Positions 45,848 through 55,174 are shown, counted from the stretch's first letter. The stretch is DNA of 64,000 bases from Phenylobacterium sp. (GCF_030651185.1 NZ_JAUSCJ010000018.1:1-64000); one strand, 5' to 3'. Numbers and translations are program-made. Notes: generated from the sequence alone by a model not told the origin.

Positions 45848-48670
45848 ATGTTCCGCACCTTCGCCTGCGCCGCCGCCCTCAGCCTCGGGATCGCCACCGC
45901 GGCCCCCGCCTTCGCCGCCGACCAGGTTCCGCCGATCGTCTACAAGGAGCGGGTGCTGGCCAATGGGATGAAGGTCTATTCGTCCATCGACCGGACGACC
46001 CCCAATGTGACGGTGCAGGTCTGGTACGGCGTAGGGTCGAAGGACGACCCCCAGGGCCGTTCGGGCTTCGCCCACCTGTTCGAACACATGATGTTCAAGG
46101 CCACCAAGGACCTGCCATCCGAGAGCATCGACCGCTTCACCGAGGATGTCGGCGGGGTGAACAACGCGTCGACCTATGACGACTTCACCAACTACTACGA
46201 GGTGGTGCCGGCCAATCACCTGGAGCGGCTGCTCTGGGTGGAGAGCCAACGGCTGGGGTCCCTCGTCGTCGATGAGGCCACCTTCAAGTCGGAACGCGAT
46301 GTGGTGAAGGAGGAGCTGCGCCAGCGGGTCCTGGCCAGCCCCTATGGCCGGCTGTTCGCCCTCTACCTGCCCCAGGCCAGCTACACGACCCACCCCTACA
46401 AGCGGCCGGGGATCGGCTCCATCGAGGAGCTGGACGCCGCCACCATCGACGACGTGCGCGCCTTCCACGCCGCCTATTACCGCCCCGACAACGCCGCCCT
46501 GATCGTGGTGGGGAACTTCGATCAGAAGGCGCTGGACGCCTGGGTCGACAAGTATATGGGCCCGCTGGAGGCGCCGGCCGAGCCGCTGAAGCGGGTCACC
46601 GCCGTGGAACCGCCCCGCACCGGGCCGGGCGTCTTCACCGGCTATGGCCCCAATGTGCCCCTGCCCGCCGTGGCCATCACCTGGCTGGGTCCGAAGGCGG
46701 CTGATCCGGACGCCTCGGCGCTGAAGGTGCTGGACGCCATCCTCTCGTCAGGCAAGTCGGCCCGCCTGTATGACGCCCTGGTCTACGACCAGCAGATTTC
46801 CGCTCAGGTGCTGTCCAGCGCCGACCTGCCCGAGCAGCCCGGCATGTTCGCGGTGGGCTCGATCATGGCCTCGGGCCACACCATCGAGGAGGGCGAGAAG
46901 GCCCTGCTGGCGCAGGTGAAGCGCCTGCGCGACGCCCCGCCCACCGCCGCCGAGCTGTCGGAGGCCAAGAACGAACTGGTGGCCGGCAAGCTGCGCGAAC
47001 GCGAGACCATCGACGGCCGCGCCTTCGCCCTGGGCTACGCCCTGCGCACCGAGGGCGACGCAGCCCAGGCCAACAAGGAACTGGCCGAACTGCAGGCGGT
47101 GACCGCCGCCGACGTCCAGCGGGTGGCCGCCAAGTACCTGGCCGACGACCGCCGCATGACCATCCGCTATCTGCCTGAAAGTGATCGGCCCAAGGGCGAG
47201 GCGGTCACGGTCGCCGCCGCGCCCGCCGTCGCCTCGGTGAAGTATGCCGGCCCGGTCAGCGAACTGGCCCCCGAGGGCCAGCGCACGCCCCCGCCACCCC
47301 TGGCCGAACCGGTGAGCCCGGTCCTGCCCAAGCCCGCCGAGAAGACCCTGGCCAACGGCCTGCGGGTGATCGTCGCCCAGTCCACAACCCTGCCCCTGGT
47401 GACCGCCGACCTCACCGTGAAGACCGGCGCCTGGGCCGATCCCGACGGTCTGGCCGGCGTCGCGGGGATGACCGCCGGCATGCTGACCGAGGGCACCAAG
47501 ACCCGCAGCGCCCCGGAGATCGCCCAGCAGACCGAGGCCCTGGGGGCGACCCTGTCGTCAGGGGGTGGCCAGGAGAGCAGTTCCGTCACCCTCAACGTCA
47601 TGCCCAGCAACCTGGACGCCGCCATGGCGATCATGGCCGACGTGGCCAAGAACCCCGCCTTCGCGGCCGAGGAACTGGAACGCCAGCGGGCCCAGGCCCT
47701 GGACGGCCTTTCCGTGGCCTATCAGGAGCCTGGCCAGCTGGCCGGCTTCGCGGCCGGCCCCACAGTGTTCGCCGGCACCGCCTTTGGTCATGTTGCCGGC
47801 GGGACCCCGGCCTCGGTGGCCAGGTACGCCACCGGCGACCTGGTGAAGCTGCACGCGGCCTATTACCGCCCCGACAACGCCGTCCTGGTCCTGACCGGCA
47901 AGATCACCCCGGCCCAGGGCTTCGCCCTGGCCGAGAAGACCTTCGGCGACTGGAAGAAGCCCGCCACAGCGACACCGGTCGCGCCGACCATCACGCCCAC
48001 GGCCAAGCCGCGCGCCATCGCCATCGACCTGCCCGGCACCGGCCAGGCGGCGGTTACGGTGCTGAAGCCCGGCATCGCCCGCAACGACCCGGCCTACTAT
48101 CCCGGGATCGTCGCCAACACCGTGCTGGGGGGCGGCTACTCCGCCCGGCTGAACCAGGAGATCCGCATCAAGCGCGGCCTGTCCTACGGCGCGTCGTCCT
48201 CCCTCACGCCGCGTCAGACCACCGGCCTGTTCCGCGCCGCGGCCCAGACCAAGAACGAGTCCGCGCCGCAGGTGCTGGACCTGATCCTGGCCGAGATGAA
48301 GGGCCTGACCGCCACCCCGCCGGGCGCAGAAGAGCTGAAGGCCCGCAAGTCGGTGCTGATTGGCGGCTTCGGCCGTGAGCTGGAGACCACCGACGGCCTG
48401 GCCGACATTCTCGGCAATCTGGCCCTGTACGGCGTGCCGCTGTCGGAAATGAACGCCTATACCGGCAAGGTCGAGGCGGTCACCGGCGGGCAGGTGCAGG
48501 ACTTCGCGGCCACCCGACTGGATCCGGCCGGGGTCAGCGTCATCGTCGCCGGCGACGCCAAGGCCTTCAGCGAGGGCCTGAAGACTCGCCGGCCTGACCT
48601 GGAGGTGATCCCGGCGGCGGAACTGGATCTCGACAGCCCCACCCTGCGGAAAACTGCTAAAGCCCCCTGA
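45848..48670 (+). CDS. M16 family zinc metallopeptidase, two-domain form
   Basis: A 940-residue exported peptidase with a signal peptide (MFRTFACAAALSLGIATAAPAFA, about 23 residues). The first M16 domain has the inverted zinc motif HLFEH (His76, Glu79, His80) and a downstream Glu in YEVVPANHLERLLWVESQRL. The second, C-terminal M16 domain lacks HxxEH (its matching region reads MTAGMLTEG) but retains the substrate-binding KRGLSYGASSSL segment. One active and one inactive half is typical of pitrilysin-like envelope peptidases. The stop overlaps the next ATG by one base. Confidence 0.93.
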   Translation: MFRTFACAAALSLGIATAAPAFAADQVPPIVYKERVLANGMKVYSSIDRTTPNVTVQVWYGVGSKDDPQGRSGFAHLFEHMMFKATKDLPSESIDRFTEDVGGVNNASTYDDFTNYYEVVPANHLERLLWVESQRLGSLVVDEATFKSERDVVKEELRQRVLASPYGRLFALYLPQASYTTHPYKRPGIGSIEELDAATIDDVRAFHAAYYRPDNAALIVVGNFDQKALDAWVDKYMGPLEAPAEPLKRVTAVEPPRTGPGVFTGYGPNVPLPAVAITWLGPKAADPDASALKVLDAILSSGKSARLYDALVYDQQISAQVLSSADLPEQPGMFAVGSIMASGHTIEEGEKALLAQVKRLRDAPPTAAELSEAKNELVAGKLRERETIDGRAFALGYALRTEGDAAQANKELAELQAVTAADVQRVAAKYLADDRRMTIRYLPESDRPKGEAVTVAAAPAVASVKYAGPVSELAPEGQRTPPPPLAEPVSPVLPKPAEKTLANGLRVIVAQSTTLPLVTADLTVKTGAWADPDGLAGVAGMTAGMLTEGTKTRSAPEIAQQTEALGATLSSGGGQESSSVTLNVMPSNLDAAMAIMADVAKNPAFAAEELERQRAQALDGLSVAYQEPGQLAGFAAGPTVFAGTAFGHVAGGTPASVARYATGDLVKLHAAYYRPDNAVLVLTGKITPAQGFALAEKTFGDWKKPATATPVAPTITPTAKPRAIAIDLPGTGQAAVTVLKPGIARNDPAYYPGIVANTVLGGGYSARLNQEIRIKRGLSYGASSSLTPRQTTGLFRAAAQTKNESAPQVLDLILAEMKGLTATPPGAEELKARKSVLIGGFGRELETTDGLADILGNLALYGVPLSEMNAYTGKVEAVTGGQVQDFAATRLDPAGVSVIVAGDAKAFSEGLKTRRPDLEVIPAAELDLDSPTLRKTAKAP

Positions 48671-48909
48671 TGGGATTTGAATTCGACGCTCTGTCGCTGT
48701 TTGGCCTCAGCGCCGTCAGCGCCAGCCTGATCTGCTACACGATGGAGAAGCGGAGCCCCTGGTGGACCCTGGGCTTCGTCTTCGCCAACCTGGCCGCCGC
48801 CGGCTACGGTTTCGCCCAGGGCGCCTGGCCCTTCGGTCTCATCGAGATCTTCTGGGGCGCGGCGGCCCTCTGGCGATGGCTGGGGACGCGGAGACCCGCG
48901 CCCGTCTAG
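48670..48909 (+). CDS. Small membrane protein with three predicted helices
   Basis: A 79-residue hydrophobic protein coupled to the M16 peptidase (TGATG). Helices lie at about residues 8-24, 31-48 and 51-68, with a conserved-looking FAQGAWPFGLIEIFWGAAALWRW end, which resembles CBU_0592-type small membrane proteins. Function is unknown. Its TAG (48907-48909) falls in the CTAG tip of a solitary palindromic-repeat arm. Confidence 0.68.
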   Translation: MGFEFDALSLFGLSAVSASLICYTMEKRSPWWTLGFVFANLAAAGYGFAQGAWPFGLIEIFWGAAALWRWLGTRRPAPV

Positions 48910-48917
48910 AGCATGTC
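48906..48917. repeat. Solitary arm of the CTAGAGCATGTC repeat
   Basis: The 12 bases are identical to the left arm at 23313-23324, but no right arm follows; instead the sequence runs into GACCTAG, where the convergent arsenite-carrier gene ends. It looks like a truncated copy. Confidence 0.55.
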
Positions 48918-48920
48918 GAC

Positions 48921-50024
48921 CTAGCTTGGGGCGGCCCGGGCCGCCACGCGTTGAACCGCGCCGCCGCGCTCGTACCAGCCCTTGGACCGGTTCACGATGG
49001 CGACCACGGAAAGCATGACCGGCACCTCGATCAGCACGCCGACCACCGTGGCGAGGGCCGCGCCAGAGGTGAAGCCGAACAGGCTGATGGCGGCGGCCAC
49101 AGCGAGCTCGAAGAAGTTGCTGGCGCCGATCAGGGCGGAGGGACCGGCCACGCAGTGGGCCTCTCCCGTCATCCGGTTGAGGAGGTAGGCCAGGCCGGAG
49201 TTGAAATAGACCTGGATCAGGATCGGCACGGCGAGCATGGCGATGATCGCGGGGTGCGCAATGATCTGCTGTCCCTGGAAGCCGAACAGCAGGACCAGGG
49301 TGGCCAGCAGGGCCGTGAGCGAGACCGGCCCGATCCGGTCCAGGACCCTCTGCAGATGAGGCTCGCCACCCCGCTTCATCAGAGTGGCGCGGAGCAGCTG
49401 CGCCACGATCACCGGCACGATGATGTAGAGGCCCACCGAGAGCAGCAGGGTCTGCCAGGGCACGGTTATGGCCGACAGCCCCAGCAGCAGCCCGACGATC
49501 GGCGCGAACGCCACGACCATGATGGCGTCGTTGACCGCCACCTGGCTCAGGGTGAAGTTCGGCTCGCCGCGGGTCAGGTTGCTCCAGACAAACACCATCG
49601 CCGTGCAGGGCGCGGCGGCGAGGATGATCAGGCCGGCGATGTAGCTGTTGATCTCTCCGGCCGGCAGGTAGGGCCGAAACAGGTAGCCGATGAACAGCGC
49701 GCCCAGCGCCGCCATCGAGAACGGCTTCACCGCCCAGTTGACGAACAGGGTGACGCCGATGCCGCGCCAGTGGCGGCCCACCTGGCGCATGGCCCCGAAG
49801 TCGACCTTCATCAGCATGGGGATGATCATCAGCCAGATCAGCACCGCAACGGGCAGGTTGACCTTGGCGATCTCCGCAGAGCCGATGGCTTCGAAAACGG
49901 TCGGCAGGAGGTGGCCGAGCGCCACGCCAACAACAATGCAGAGCGCCACCCAGACGGTGAGGAAGCGCTCGAAGCGGGACATCGCCTTGGGGCCCTCGGC
50001 CGGGGCGAGCGGTTGGATGGTCAT
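48921..50024 (-). CDS. Arsenite efflux transporter, ACR3 family
   Basis: A 367-residue arsenite antiporter of the ACR3 (BART) type with ten predicted helices. The catalytic Cys is in LAAAPCTAMVFVWSNLT, along with a conserved GEPNFTLSQVAVNDAIM and a late ALIGASNFFELAVAAAI. ACR3 carriers are often labelled ArsB, although they are unrelated to the ArsB family. The ATG at 50024 overlaps the arsC stop by 4 bp, and the longer frame upstream lies within arsC. Last gene of the arsR-arsC-ACR3 operon. Confidence 0.93.
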   Translation of the reverse strand: MTIQPLAPAEGPKAMSRFERFLTVWVALCIVVGVALGHLLPTVFEAIGSAEIAKVNLPVAVLIWLMIIPMLMKVDFGAMRQVGRHWRGIGVTLFVNWAVKPFSMAALGALFIGYLFRPYLPAGEINSYIAGLIILAAAPCTAMVFVWSNLTRGEPNFTLSQVAVNDAIMVVAFAPIVGLLLGLSAITVPWQTLLLSVGLYIIVPVIVAQLLRATLMKRGGEPHLQRVLDRIGPVSLTALLATLVLLFGFQGQQIIAHPAIIAMLAVPILIQVYFNSGLAYLLNRMTGEAHCVAGPSALIGASNFFELAVAAAISLFGFTSGAALATVVGVLIEVPVMLSVVAIVNRSKGWYERGGAVQRVAARAAPS

Positions 50025-50542
50025 TGGACGGAACCGGCCTGATCGACGCGCTCGCCGATCTCGCGCAGCTTGGTCTGCAGCGACATCCTGTCGAGCGACT
50101 CCAGCGGCAGGCTGAGGAAGAGCCGAATGCGGTTGCCAAGCAGGCGCGCGGCCTGCGCAAACGCGGCGCCGATCTGGGCTTCCGAACCCTCCGCCGCGGC
50201 GGGATCGGGCACGCCCCAATGGGCGGTCATTGGCTGGCCGGGCCAGATCGGGCAGACCTCGCCAGCGGCGTTGTCACAGACCGTGAAGATGAAATCGAGC
50301 GGCGGGGCCTCGGGCTTGGCGAACTCGTCCCAGGACTTCGAGCGGAAGTCGGTCAGTTGGAAGCCGCAGATCTCGACGATGGGGCGGACATGGGGATTGA
50401 CCCGCCCCGTCGGCATCGAACCCGCCGAATAGGCCTTGAAGCGTCCCGCCCCCTCCTTGTTCATCAGGGCCTCGGCCATGACCGAGCGCGCCGAGTTGCC
50501 GGTGCATAGAAAGAGGACATTGAACGGCTTTGAGGTGTCCAT
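50021..50542 (-). CDS. arsC: Arsenate reductase, low-molecular-weight phosphatase type
   Basis: A 173-residue ArsC of the LMW protein tyrosine phosphatase fold. The P-loop is FLCTGNSARSVMAEAL, with the nucleophilic Cys in CTGNSARS (Cys13). The downstream resolving cysteine region is TVCDNAAGEVCPIWPG, typical of the thioredoxin- or mycoredoxin-linked class. It reduces arsenate to arsenite for export by the ACR3 carrier. It is 12 bp downstream of arsR and overlaps the carrier gene. Confidence 0.92.
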   Translation of the reverse strand: MDTSKPFNVLFLCTGNSARSVMAEALMNKEGAGRFKAYSAGSMPTGRVNPHVRPIVEICGFQLTDFRSKSWDEFAKPEAPPLDFIFTVCDNAAGEVCPIWPGQPMTAHWGVPDPAAAEGSEAQIGAAFAQAARLLGNRIRLFLSLPLESLDRMSLQTKLREIGERVDQAGSVQ

Positions 50543-50554
50543 GGTCGGGGATCC

Positions 50555-50914
50555 TTAGGCGTGGAGCGGTTCGGGAACGCAGCAGGCGGTTCGCGCGAGC
50601 ACCTCGACCAGAGGCGCGCATATCTCCGGGGAACCGGCGCAGCAGTCCTCCATCAAGTAGCCCAGCAGCTCGCTCATCTGATCGAAGCGCGCGCTGTAGA
50701 TGATCGATCGGCCGTCCCGGCGCGATTCCAGCAGGCCCGCGTGGGTAAGAACCTTGAGATTGGCGCTCAGGGTGTTGGGCGGCGCGTCAAGCCGCCGGGC
50801 GATCTCGCCGGCCGCGAGGCCTTGCGGACCGGCTTGAACGAGCATGCGAAAGGTCGCCAGGCGATTTTCGTGCGCAAGGGCGGACAGACAGGCGATGGCG
50901 GCCTTTATTTCCAT
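50555..50914 (-). CDS. arsR: ArsR/SmtB family arsenic repressor
   Basis: A 119-residue metalloregulator. The winged HTH is LAAGEIARRLDAPPNTLSANLKVLTHAGLLESRRDGRSIIYSA in part. Cysteines cluster near the C-terminus (DCCAGSPEIC and TACCVPE), so the arsenite site is of the C-terminal type rather than the ELCVCDL helix-3 type, which is absent. It heads the arsenic operon and is expected to repress it until As(III) binds. A dyad (50914-50926) overlaps its start codon. Confidence 0.92.
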   Translation of the reverse strand: MEIKAAIACLSALAHENRLATFRMLVQAGPQGLAAGEIARRLDAPPNTLSANLKVLTHAGLLESRRDGRSIIYSARFDQMSELLGYLMEDCCAGSPEICAPLVEVLARTACCVPEPLHA

Positions 50915-50926
50915 ACTTCAAAAGTA
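50914..50926. promoter_or_regulatory. Candidate ArsR operator
   Basis: TACTT (50914-50918) and AAGTA (50922-50926) form a dyad around CAA, overlapping the T of the arsR start codon and lying in AT-rich DNA (to about 50945, with ATATAC). A self-repressing operator is the natural reading, but the site is short. Confidence 0.4.
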
Positions 50927-51004
50927 GCGGAAATATACGACAATAGAAAGACGCCGCGTCCGGTGACCCCAGGCCTAAGCCACCGGGCGCAGGCGCCACA
51001 TGCC

Positions 51005-52597
51005 CTAGTGGCGGAAGACCCGCACGCCGGTGAAGACCATGGCGATGCCGCGCTCGTCGGCGGCGTCGATGACCTTCTGATCGCCGATGGAGCCGCCCGG
51101 TTGGATGACGGCGGTGCAGCCGGCCTCGGCGGCCTGGATCAGGCCGTCCGGGAACGGGAAGAAGGCCTCCGAAGCGCAGGCCGAGCCCTTGAGATCCAGG
51201 CCGAAGTCGGCGGCCCGCAGGGCGGCGATGCGGGCGCTGTCCTTGCGGTTCATCTGGCCGGCGCCGACTCCCAGGGTCTGGCCAGCTCGGGCGTAGACGA
51301 TGGCGTTGGACTTCACGTGCTTGGCGACGGTGAAGGCGAACAGCATGTCGCGGATCTCCGCCTCAGTGGGCGCGCGCTTGGTGACCACCGTGAGATCGGC
51401 GGCCGTCAGGCGGGCGTCATCGCGGCTCTGCACCAGGAAGCCGCCGGAGACCGACTTGAAGGTGGTCCCCGCCGCCAGGGGATCGGGCAGGCCACCGGTG
51501 GTGAGCAGGCGCACATTCTTCTTCTTGGCGAACAGGGCGACCGCGTCGGCGTCGGCGTCGGGGGCGATCACCACCTCGGTGAGCAGCTTGAGGATTTCGG
51601 TGGCGGTGGCGGCGTCCAGCTTCTGGTTCAGGGCGATGATGCCGCCAAACGCACTGGTGGGGTCGCAGGCCAGCGCCCGCTCATAGGCCTCCACCATGGT
51701 TTTGCCGGTGGCCAGGCCGCAGGGGTTGGCGTGCTTGATGATGGCGCAGGCGGGACCATCCTTGGGGTCGAACTCGGCGATCAGCTCGAAGGCCGCGTCG
51801 GTGTCGTTGATGTTGTTGTAGCTGAGTTCCTTGCCCTGCAGCTGTTTGGCCGTCGCGACGCCCGGACGCGGGTCGGCGAAGCGGTAGAAGCTGGCCGACT
51901 GGTGGGGGTTCTCGCCATAGCGCATGGTCTGGACCAGCTCGCCGCCGATGGCCCGGCGCTTGGGCGCGGTTTCTCCCAGCGCAGCCGCGAACCAGGTGGA
52001 GATGGCGGCATCATAGGTGGCGGTGCGGGCATAGGCCCGCGCGGCGAGCGATTTGCGCAGCGCCAGACTGGTGGTCCCGGTGGCCTTCAGCTCGGCCAGA
52101 ACCTCTTCCAGATCGGCGATCTCGGTGCAGACACAGACATAGCCGTGGTTCTTGGCCGCCGAGCGGATCATGGCCGGGCCGCCGATGTCGATGTTCTCGA
52201 CACAGGTCTCGAAGTCACCGCCCGCGGCCACCGTCTGTTCGAAGGGGTAGAGGTTCACATAGACCAGGTCGATGCCGCCGATGCCGTGGTCGGCCATGGC
52301 CTTGGCGTGGTCGGGGGCGTCGCGCACGGCCAGCAGGCCGCCGTGGACGATGGGGTGCAGGGTCTTGACCCGGCCGTCCATCATCTCGGGGAAGTTGGTG
52401 AGATCCGAGATATCCTTCACCGCCAGGCCGGCGCCGGCGATGGCCGCCCGGGTGCCGCCGGTGGAGACCAGCTCGACGCCCAGTTCGGCGAGGACCTTGG
52501 CGGCGTCGATCAGGCCGGTCTTGTCGGAGACGGAGATCAGGGCGCGCTTGATTGTGGCGCGGTCGGCGGGCTTGGGGAAGTCGGGGGCTGCGGGCAC
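51005..52597 (-). CDS. purH: Bifunctional AICAR transformylase / IMP cyclohydrolase
   Basis: A 530-residue enzyme for the last two steps to IMP. The N-terminal MGS-like cyclohydrolase domain has [24 protein letters not shown] and [14 protein letters not shown]. The transformylase domain contains the catalytic [11 protein letters not shown] and the terminal [25 protein letters not shown] in part. The start is a GTG at 52597 with GAAGGA upstream. The leader carries a ZTP/ZMP riboswitch; its substrate ZMP (AICAR) is the ligand, so expression should rise when ZMP builds up. Confidence 0.97.
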   Translation of the reverse strand: MPAAPDFPKPADRATIKRALISVSDKTGLIDAAKVLAELGVELVSTGGTRAAIAGAGLAVKDISDLTNFPEMMDGRVKTLHPIVHGGLLAVRDAPDHAKAMADHGIGGIDLVYVNLYPFEQTVAAGGDFETCVENIDIGGPAMIRSAAKNHGYVCVCTEIADLEEVLAELKATGTTSLALRKSLAARAYARTATYDAAISTWFAAALGETAPKRRAIGGELVQTMRYGENPHQSASFYRFADPRPGVATAKQLQGKELSYNNINDTDAAFELIAEFDPKDGPACAIIKHANPCGLATGKTMVEAYERALACDPTSAFGGIIALNQKLDAATATEILKLLTEVVIAPDADADAVALFAKKKNVRLLTTGGLPDPLAAGTTFKSVSGGFLVQSRDDARLTAADLTVVTKRAPTEAEIRDMLFAFTVAKHVKSNAIVYARAGQTLGVGAGQMNRKDSARIAALRAADFGLDLKGSACASEAFFPFPDGLIQAAEAGCTAVIQPGGSIGDQKVIDAADERGIAMVFTGVRVFRH

Positions 52598-52629
52598 GGC
52601 AAATCCTTCATCGTTTAAGGAATTTTGCC
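52598..52629 (-). promoter_or_regulatory. Anti-Shine-Dalgarno hairpin (riboswitch expression platform)
   Basis: In the purH mRNA, GGCAAAATTCCTT (genome 52629-52617) can pair with AAGGATTTGCC (52608-52598), which contains the Shine-Dalgarno AAGGA, with a two-base bulge and an eight-base loop. Its 5' arm begins with the GGC of the aptamer's CCTGGGCA element. Ligand binding should therefore compete with this stem and expose the ribosome site. Confidence 0.7.
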
Positions 52630-52697
52630 CAGGCGAGCGGCATATGGACCCCGCGCTCCCCGGTGGTCTCCCACCTCAGTTTCGCCAGTCACGCAGG
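52624..52697 (-). promoter_or_regulatory. ZTP/ZMP (pfl motif) riboswitch aptamer upstream of purH
   Basis: On the minus strand the leader reads through the conserved pfl blocks: P1 CCTGCG (52696-52691) pairing with CGCGGG, then GTGACTGGCGAAA, then GGTGGGAGACCACCGGGGAGCG (P2 with its hairpin) in part, and after a short linker the invariant CGCCTGGGCA (3' pseudoknot or P3 strand). These match the ZTP riboswitch class known upstream of purH and other one-carbon or purine genes. It ends 28 nt before the GTG. Confidence 0.88.
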
Positions 52698-52730
52698 TCG
52701 CCGGTCGTTTAGGCCGAGCGGGGCCGTGGG

Positions 52731-54458
52731 TCAATGCGGCGGCGGCCAGGCCTCGGCCGCGGCGAGCTTCCAGCGCACCCGGGCCCCGGCGTCCAGGCGG
52801 ACGTTGCCGCGCAGGACGATCTGGTGGGTCCGCTTGGGCAGGCCCTCCTGGAAATAGACCGAGGTTTCCACGGCCACCTCCTGGGCGTCGTTGCGCAGCC
52901 ACCAGCCGGTCTCGTCCCCCTCGCCCCTCAGCAGCACGCTCTTGCCATCGCGGGCCAGGCTGGCGCGGACATCGGGGTGGACGTGGAAGCGGACCATGAA
53001 GGGCACGAAGCGGCGGGCTTCCGGGTCTCCGGAGGCCTCGGCCACCGGTGTCAGTCGCTCCTCGCCCCGCAGTTCGTCGGCGGCGATATCCAGGAACAGG
53101 CGGCGTTCGTGGCGCAGGCCAAAGCGCGGGACCCAGCCTTCGTGCGACATCTCCAGCCACAGGGCCTGGCCCGTCTCGTGCCGCTGGGCGGCGACGGCGT
53201 CATAGGCGTCGATCAGGCGCGGGCCCAGGGCGCTGGCCCGAAAGCCGCGTAAAGGTTCACCACAAGCCGCGTCCCCCACCCCCACCGTCGAGCTGGCGTC
53301 GGCCAGGCGCAGGGCCTGGGGGCCGTTGGCTTCCGGCGACCAGGCGCAGGCCACGATCATGCGGCGGCCCGCCGCCAGCACCTCGATGGCGAGCGGCTGG
53401 GCGCAGGCCGTGACGCTCCAGGCCCCCTGGGCGGGCGGGGCGCAGTCGGCCAGGATCTGCAGGCTGCGGGCCTCCAGCCGCTGATAACCGTTGCGGGCGA
53501 CGGGCGGGCGCTGGGTCTGCTCCTCGCTGGCGCGGGCGGCGGCGACATAGTGCCGGCTGGCGGCCTCGCCCCCCTGCAGGTCGGGCAGGCAGCCATCGGC
53601 CAGGGTGAAGAAGCGCACCGCGCCCGTCAGCCGGTCCATGGCCCGCATCATCTCATCGGGCGCCGCAATGCCGCGCTGGACCAGGGCCTCGTCCAGGGCC
53701 TGGAGGTCCAGGAGCAGCTCCAGCGCCGCCCGCGGGCTGCGCGAGGCGTGGCCGCCGTCGGGCTGAACGGTCACCGGCAGGGCGCGTTCGAGGCGTAGCA
53801 GCCCGCGATCGATGATTTTTTCGCCGGCTTCACCGGACAGGACCGTCCCGGCCAGGGTCGCGGCCACGGCGCGTTCGGCGGCCCGGACCGGACCGTCGAT
53901 GCTGTCGAGCAGATGTCGGGCCTGGCGGGCGAGGTCCAGGGTGATCAGGGCGACCTCGGCGTCCGAGGCTCGGGCGCACAGGGTCGTCGCGGCGCAGGCC
54001 AGGTTGAAGGTTCGCCGCTCAAGCACCTCCGGCGCCCAGGAGAACCCGTTCCAGCGGCCGAACACCCGCGACCAGTCGAGGGTCAGGCGCAGACCCTCCG
54101 CCGCGCCGGCCTCCCCGGTGGAGAGCAGGTCGGGCATCCAGTCGAAACGATGCAGGACCGCGGCGAACCGTCGCGTCGGGCTGGGCCGATCCCAGGGGTC
54201 GCCCCTCGTCCCGGTCTCCAGGGTGGCGCCCCCGAACACGAAGCGACCATCGAGGATGCGGCGGCCGGCCTCCGGATTGACGGGACGGGGGTTGCGCGGA
54301 CTGGCGGCCAGACCCTCAGGCCGCGGCCTGGCCAGCAGCCAGCGATGCAGGGGGTTGCCCGCCCATTCCCGGCGCGCCTGGCGCTGCAGGCCCTGGGCCA
54401 GCGCAAGAAGGAAGACTCGGCCGGGCAGGCGAGACAAAGCCGGAAGGCCGCCCGCCAT
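52731..54458 (-). CDS. Heparinase II/III-like protein
   Basis: A 575-residue protein with the two-part build of heparinase II/III relatives: an N-terminal alpha-helical region (to about 330) and a C-terminal beta-rich part, which includes SHEGWVPRFGLRHERRLFLDI and RFHVHPDVRASLARDGKSVLL in part. The catalytic Tyr/His of true lyases are not obvious; HVHPDV is the recognisable landmark. There is no signal peptide. It lies between rpe (7 bp) and purH, so it shares the rsmB-rpe transcript, an order I believe recurs in Caulobacterales. The substrate is unknown. Confidence 0.75.
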   Translation of the reverse strand: MAGGLPALSRLPGRVFLLALAQGLQRQARREWAGNPLHRWLLARPRPEGLAASPRNPRPVNPEAGRRILDGRFVFGGATLETGTRGDPWDRPSPTRRFAAVLHRFDWMPDLLSTGEAGAAEGLRLTLDWSRVFGRWNGFSWAPEVLERRTFNLACAATTLCARASDAEVALITLDLARQARHLLDSIDGPVRAAERAVAATLAGTVLSGEAGEKIIDRGLLRLERALPVTVQPDGGHASRSPRAALELLLDLQALDEALVQRGIAAPDEMMRAMDRLTGAVRFFTLADGCLPDLQGGEAASRHYVAAARASEEQTQRPPVARNGYQRLEARSLQILADCAPPAQGAWSVTACAQPLAIEVLAAGRRMIVACAWSPEANGPQALRLADASSTVGVGDAACGEPLRGFRASALGPRLIDAYDAVAAQRHETGQALWLEMSHEGWVPRFGLRHERRLFLDIAADELRGEERLTPVAEASGDPEARRFVPFMVRFHVHPDVRASLARDGKSVLLRGEGDETGWWLRNDAQEVAVETSVYFQEGLPKRTHQIVLRGNVRLDAGARVRWKLAAAEAWPPPH

Positions 54459-54465
54459 GCCCGTC

Positions 54466-55131
54466 CTACCCGCCCTTGAGGGCGGCGATGTTGGCGGCGT
54501 AGGCGCTGGGCCCGCCCTTGAACACCGCGGTGCCCGCCACCAGGGCCGTCGCGCCGGCCGCCATGCAGAGCGGGGCGGTTTCCACCGTGACCCCGCCGTC
54601 GACCTCGAGATCGATGTCTCGCCCGGTGGCGTCGATCATCTCGCGGAGCCTGGCGATCTTGGCGAGCTGGGAGTGCATGAACTTCTGGCCGCCGAAGCCG
54701 GGATTGATCGACATCACCAGGATCAGGTCAATCTCGTCCATCATCCACTCGATCACCGAGGGCGAGGTGGACGGGTTGAACACCACGCCCGCCTTGCAGC
54801 CCAGTTCCCGGATGCGCTTGAGGGTCCGGTTCAGGTGGGGGCCGCTCTCCGGATGGACGCTGATGATGTCGGCGCCGGCCTCGGCGAAGGCCTCCAGGTA
54901 GTTGTCCACCGGGGCGATCATCAGGTGAACGTCGAAGGGGATCGAGACGTGGGGCTTCAGCGCCTTCACAATGTCGGGGCCGAGCGTGATGTTGGGCACG
55001 AAGTGGCCGTCCATCACGTCGATATGCAGCCAGTCGGCGCCGGCAGCTTCCACCGCGCGGCATTCCTCCCCAAGCTTGGCGAAGTCGGACGCCAGGATGG
55101 AGGGGGCGATGATCGGGGTGCGCGCGGTCAT
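54466..55131 (-). CDS. rpe: Ribulose-phosphate 3-epimerase
   Basis: A 221-residue TIM-barrel enzyme linking ribulose 5-phosphate and xylulose 5-phosphate. IAPSILASDFAKLGEE, the metal-binding HIDVMDGHFVPNITLG, VMSINPGFGGQKF for phosphate, and LEVDGGV with the second catalytic Asp are all present. It is 43 bp downstream of the RsmB-like gene and 7 bp upstream of the heparinase-like gene. Confidence 0.96.
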   Translation of the reverse strand: MTARTPIIAPSILASDFAKLGEECRAVEAAGADWLHIDVMDGHFVPNITLGPDIVKALKPHVSIPFDVHLMIAPVDNYLEAFAEAGADIISVHPESGPHLNRTLKRIRELGCKAGVVFNPSTSPSVIEWMMDEIDLILVMSINPGFGGQKFMHSQLAKIARLREMIDATGRDIDLEVDGGVTVETAPLCMAAGATALVAGTAVFKGGPSAYAANIAALKGG

Positions 55132-55174
55132 GATCCCGACTTAGCGGGGCCAGATGGCGGGGACAAGGCCGACC

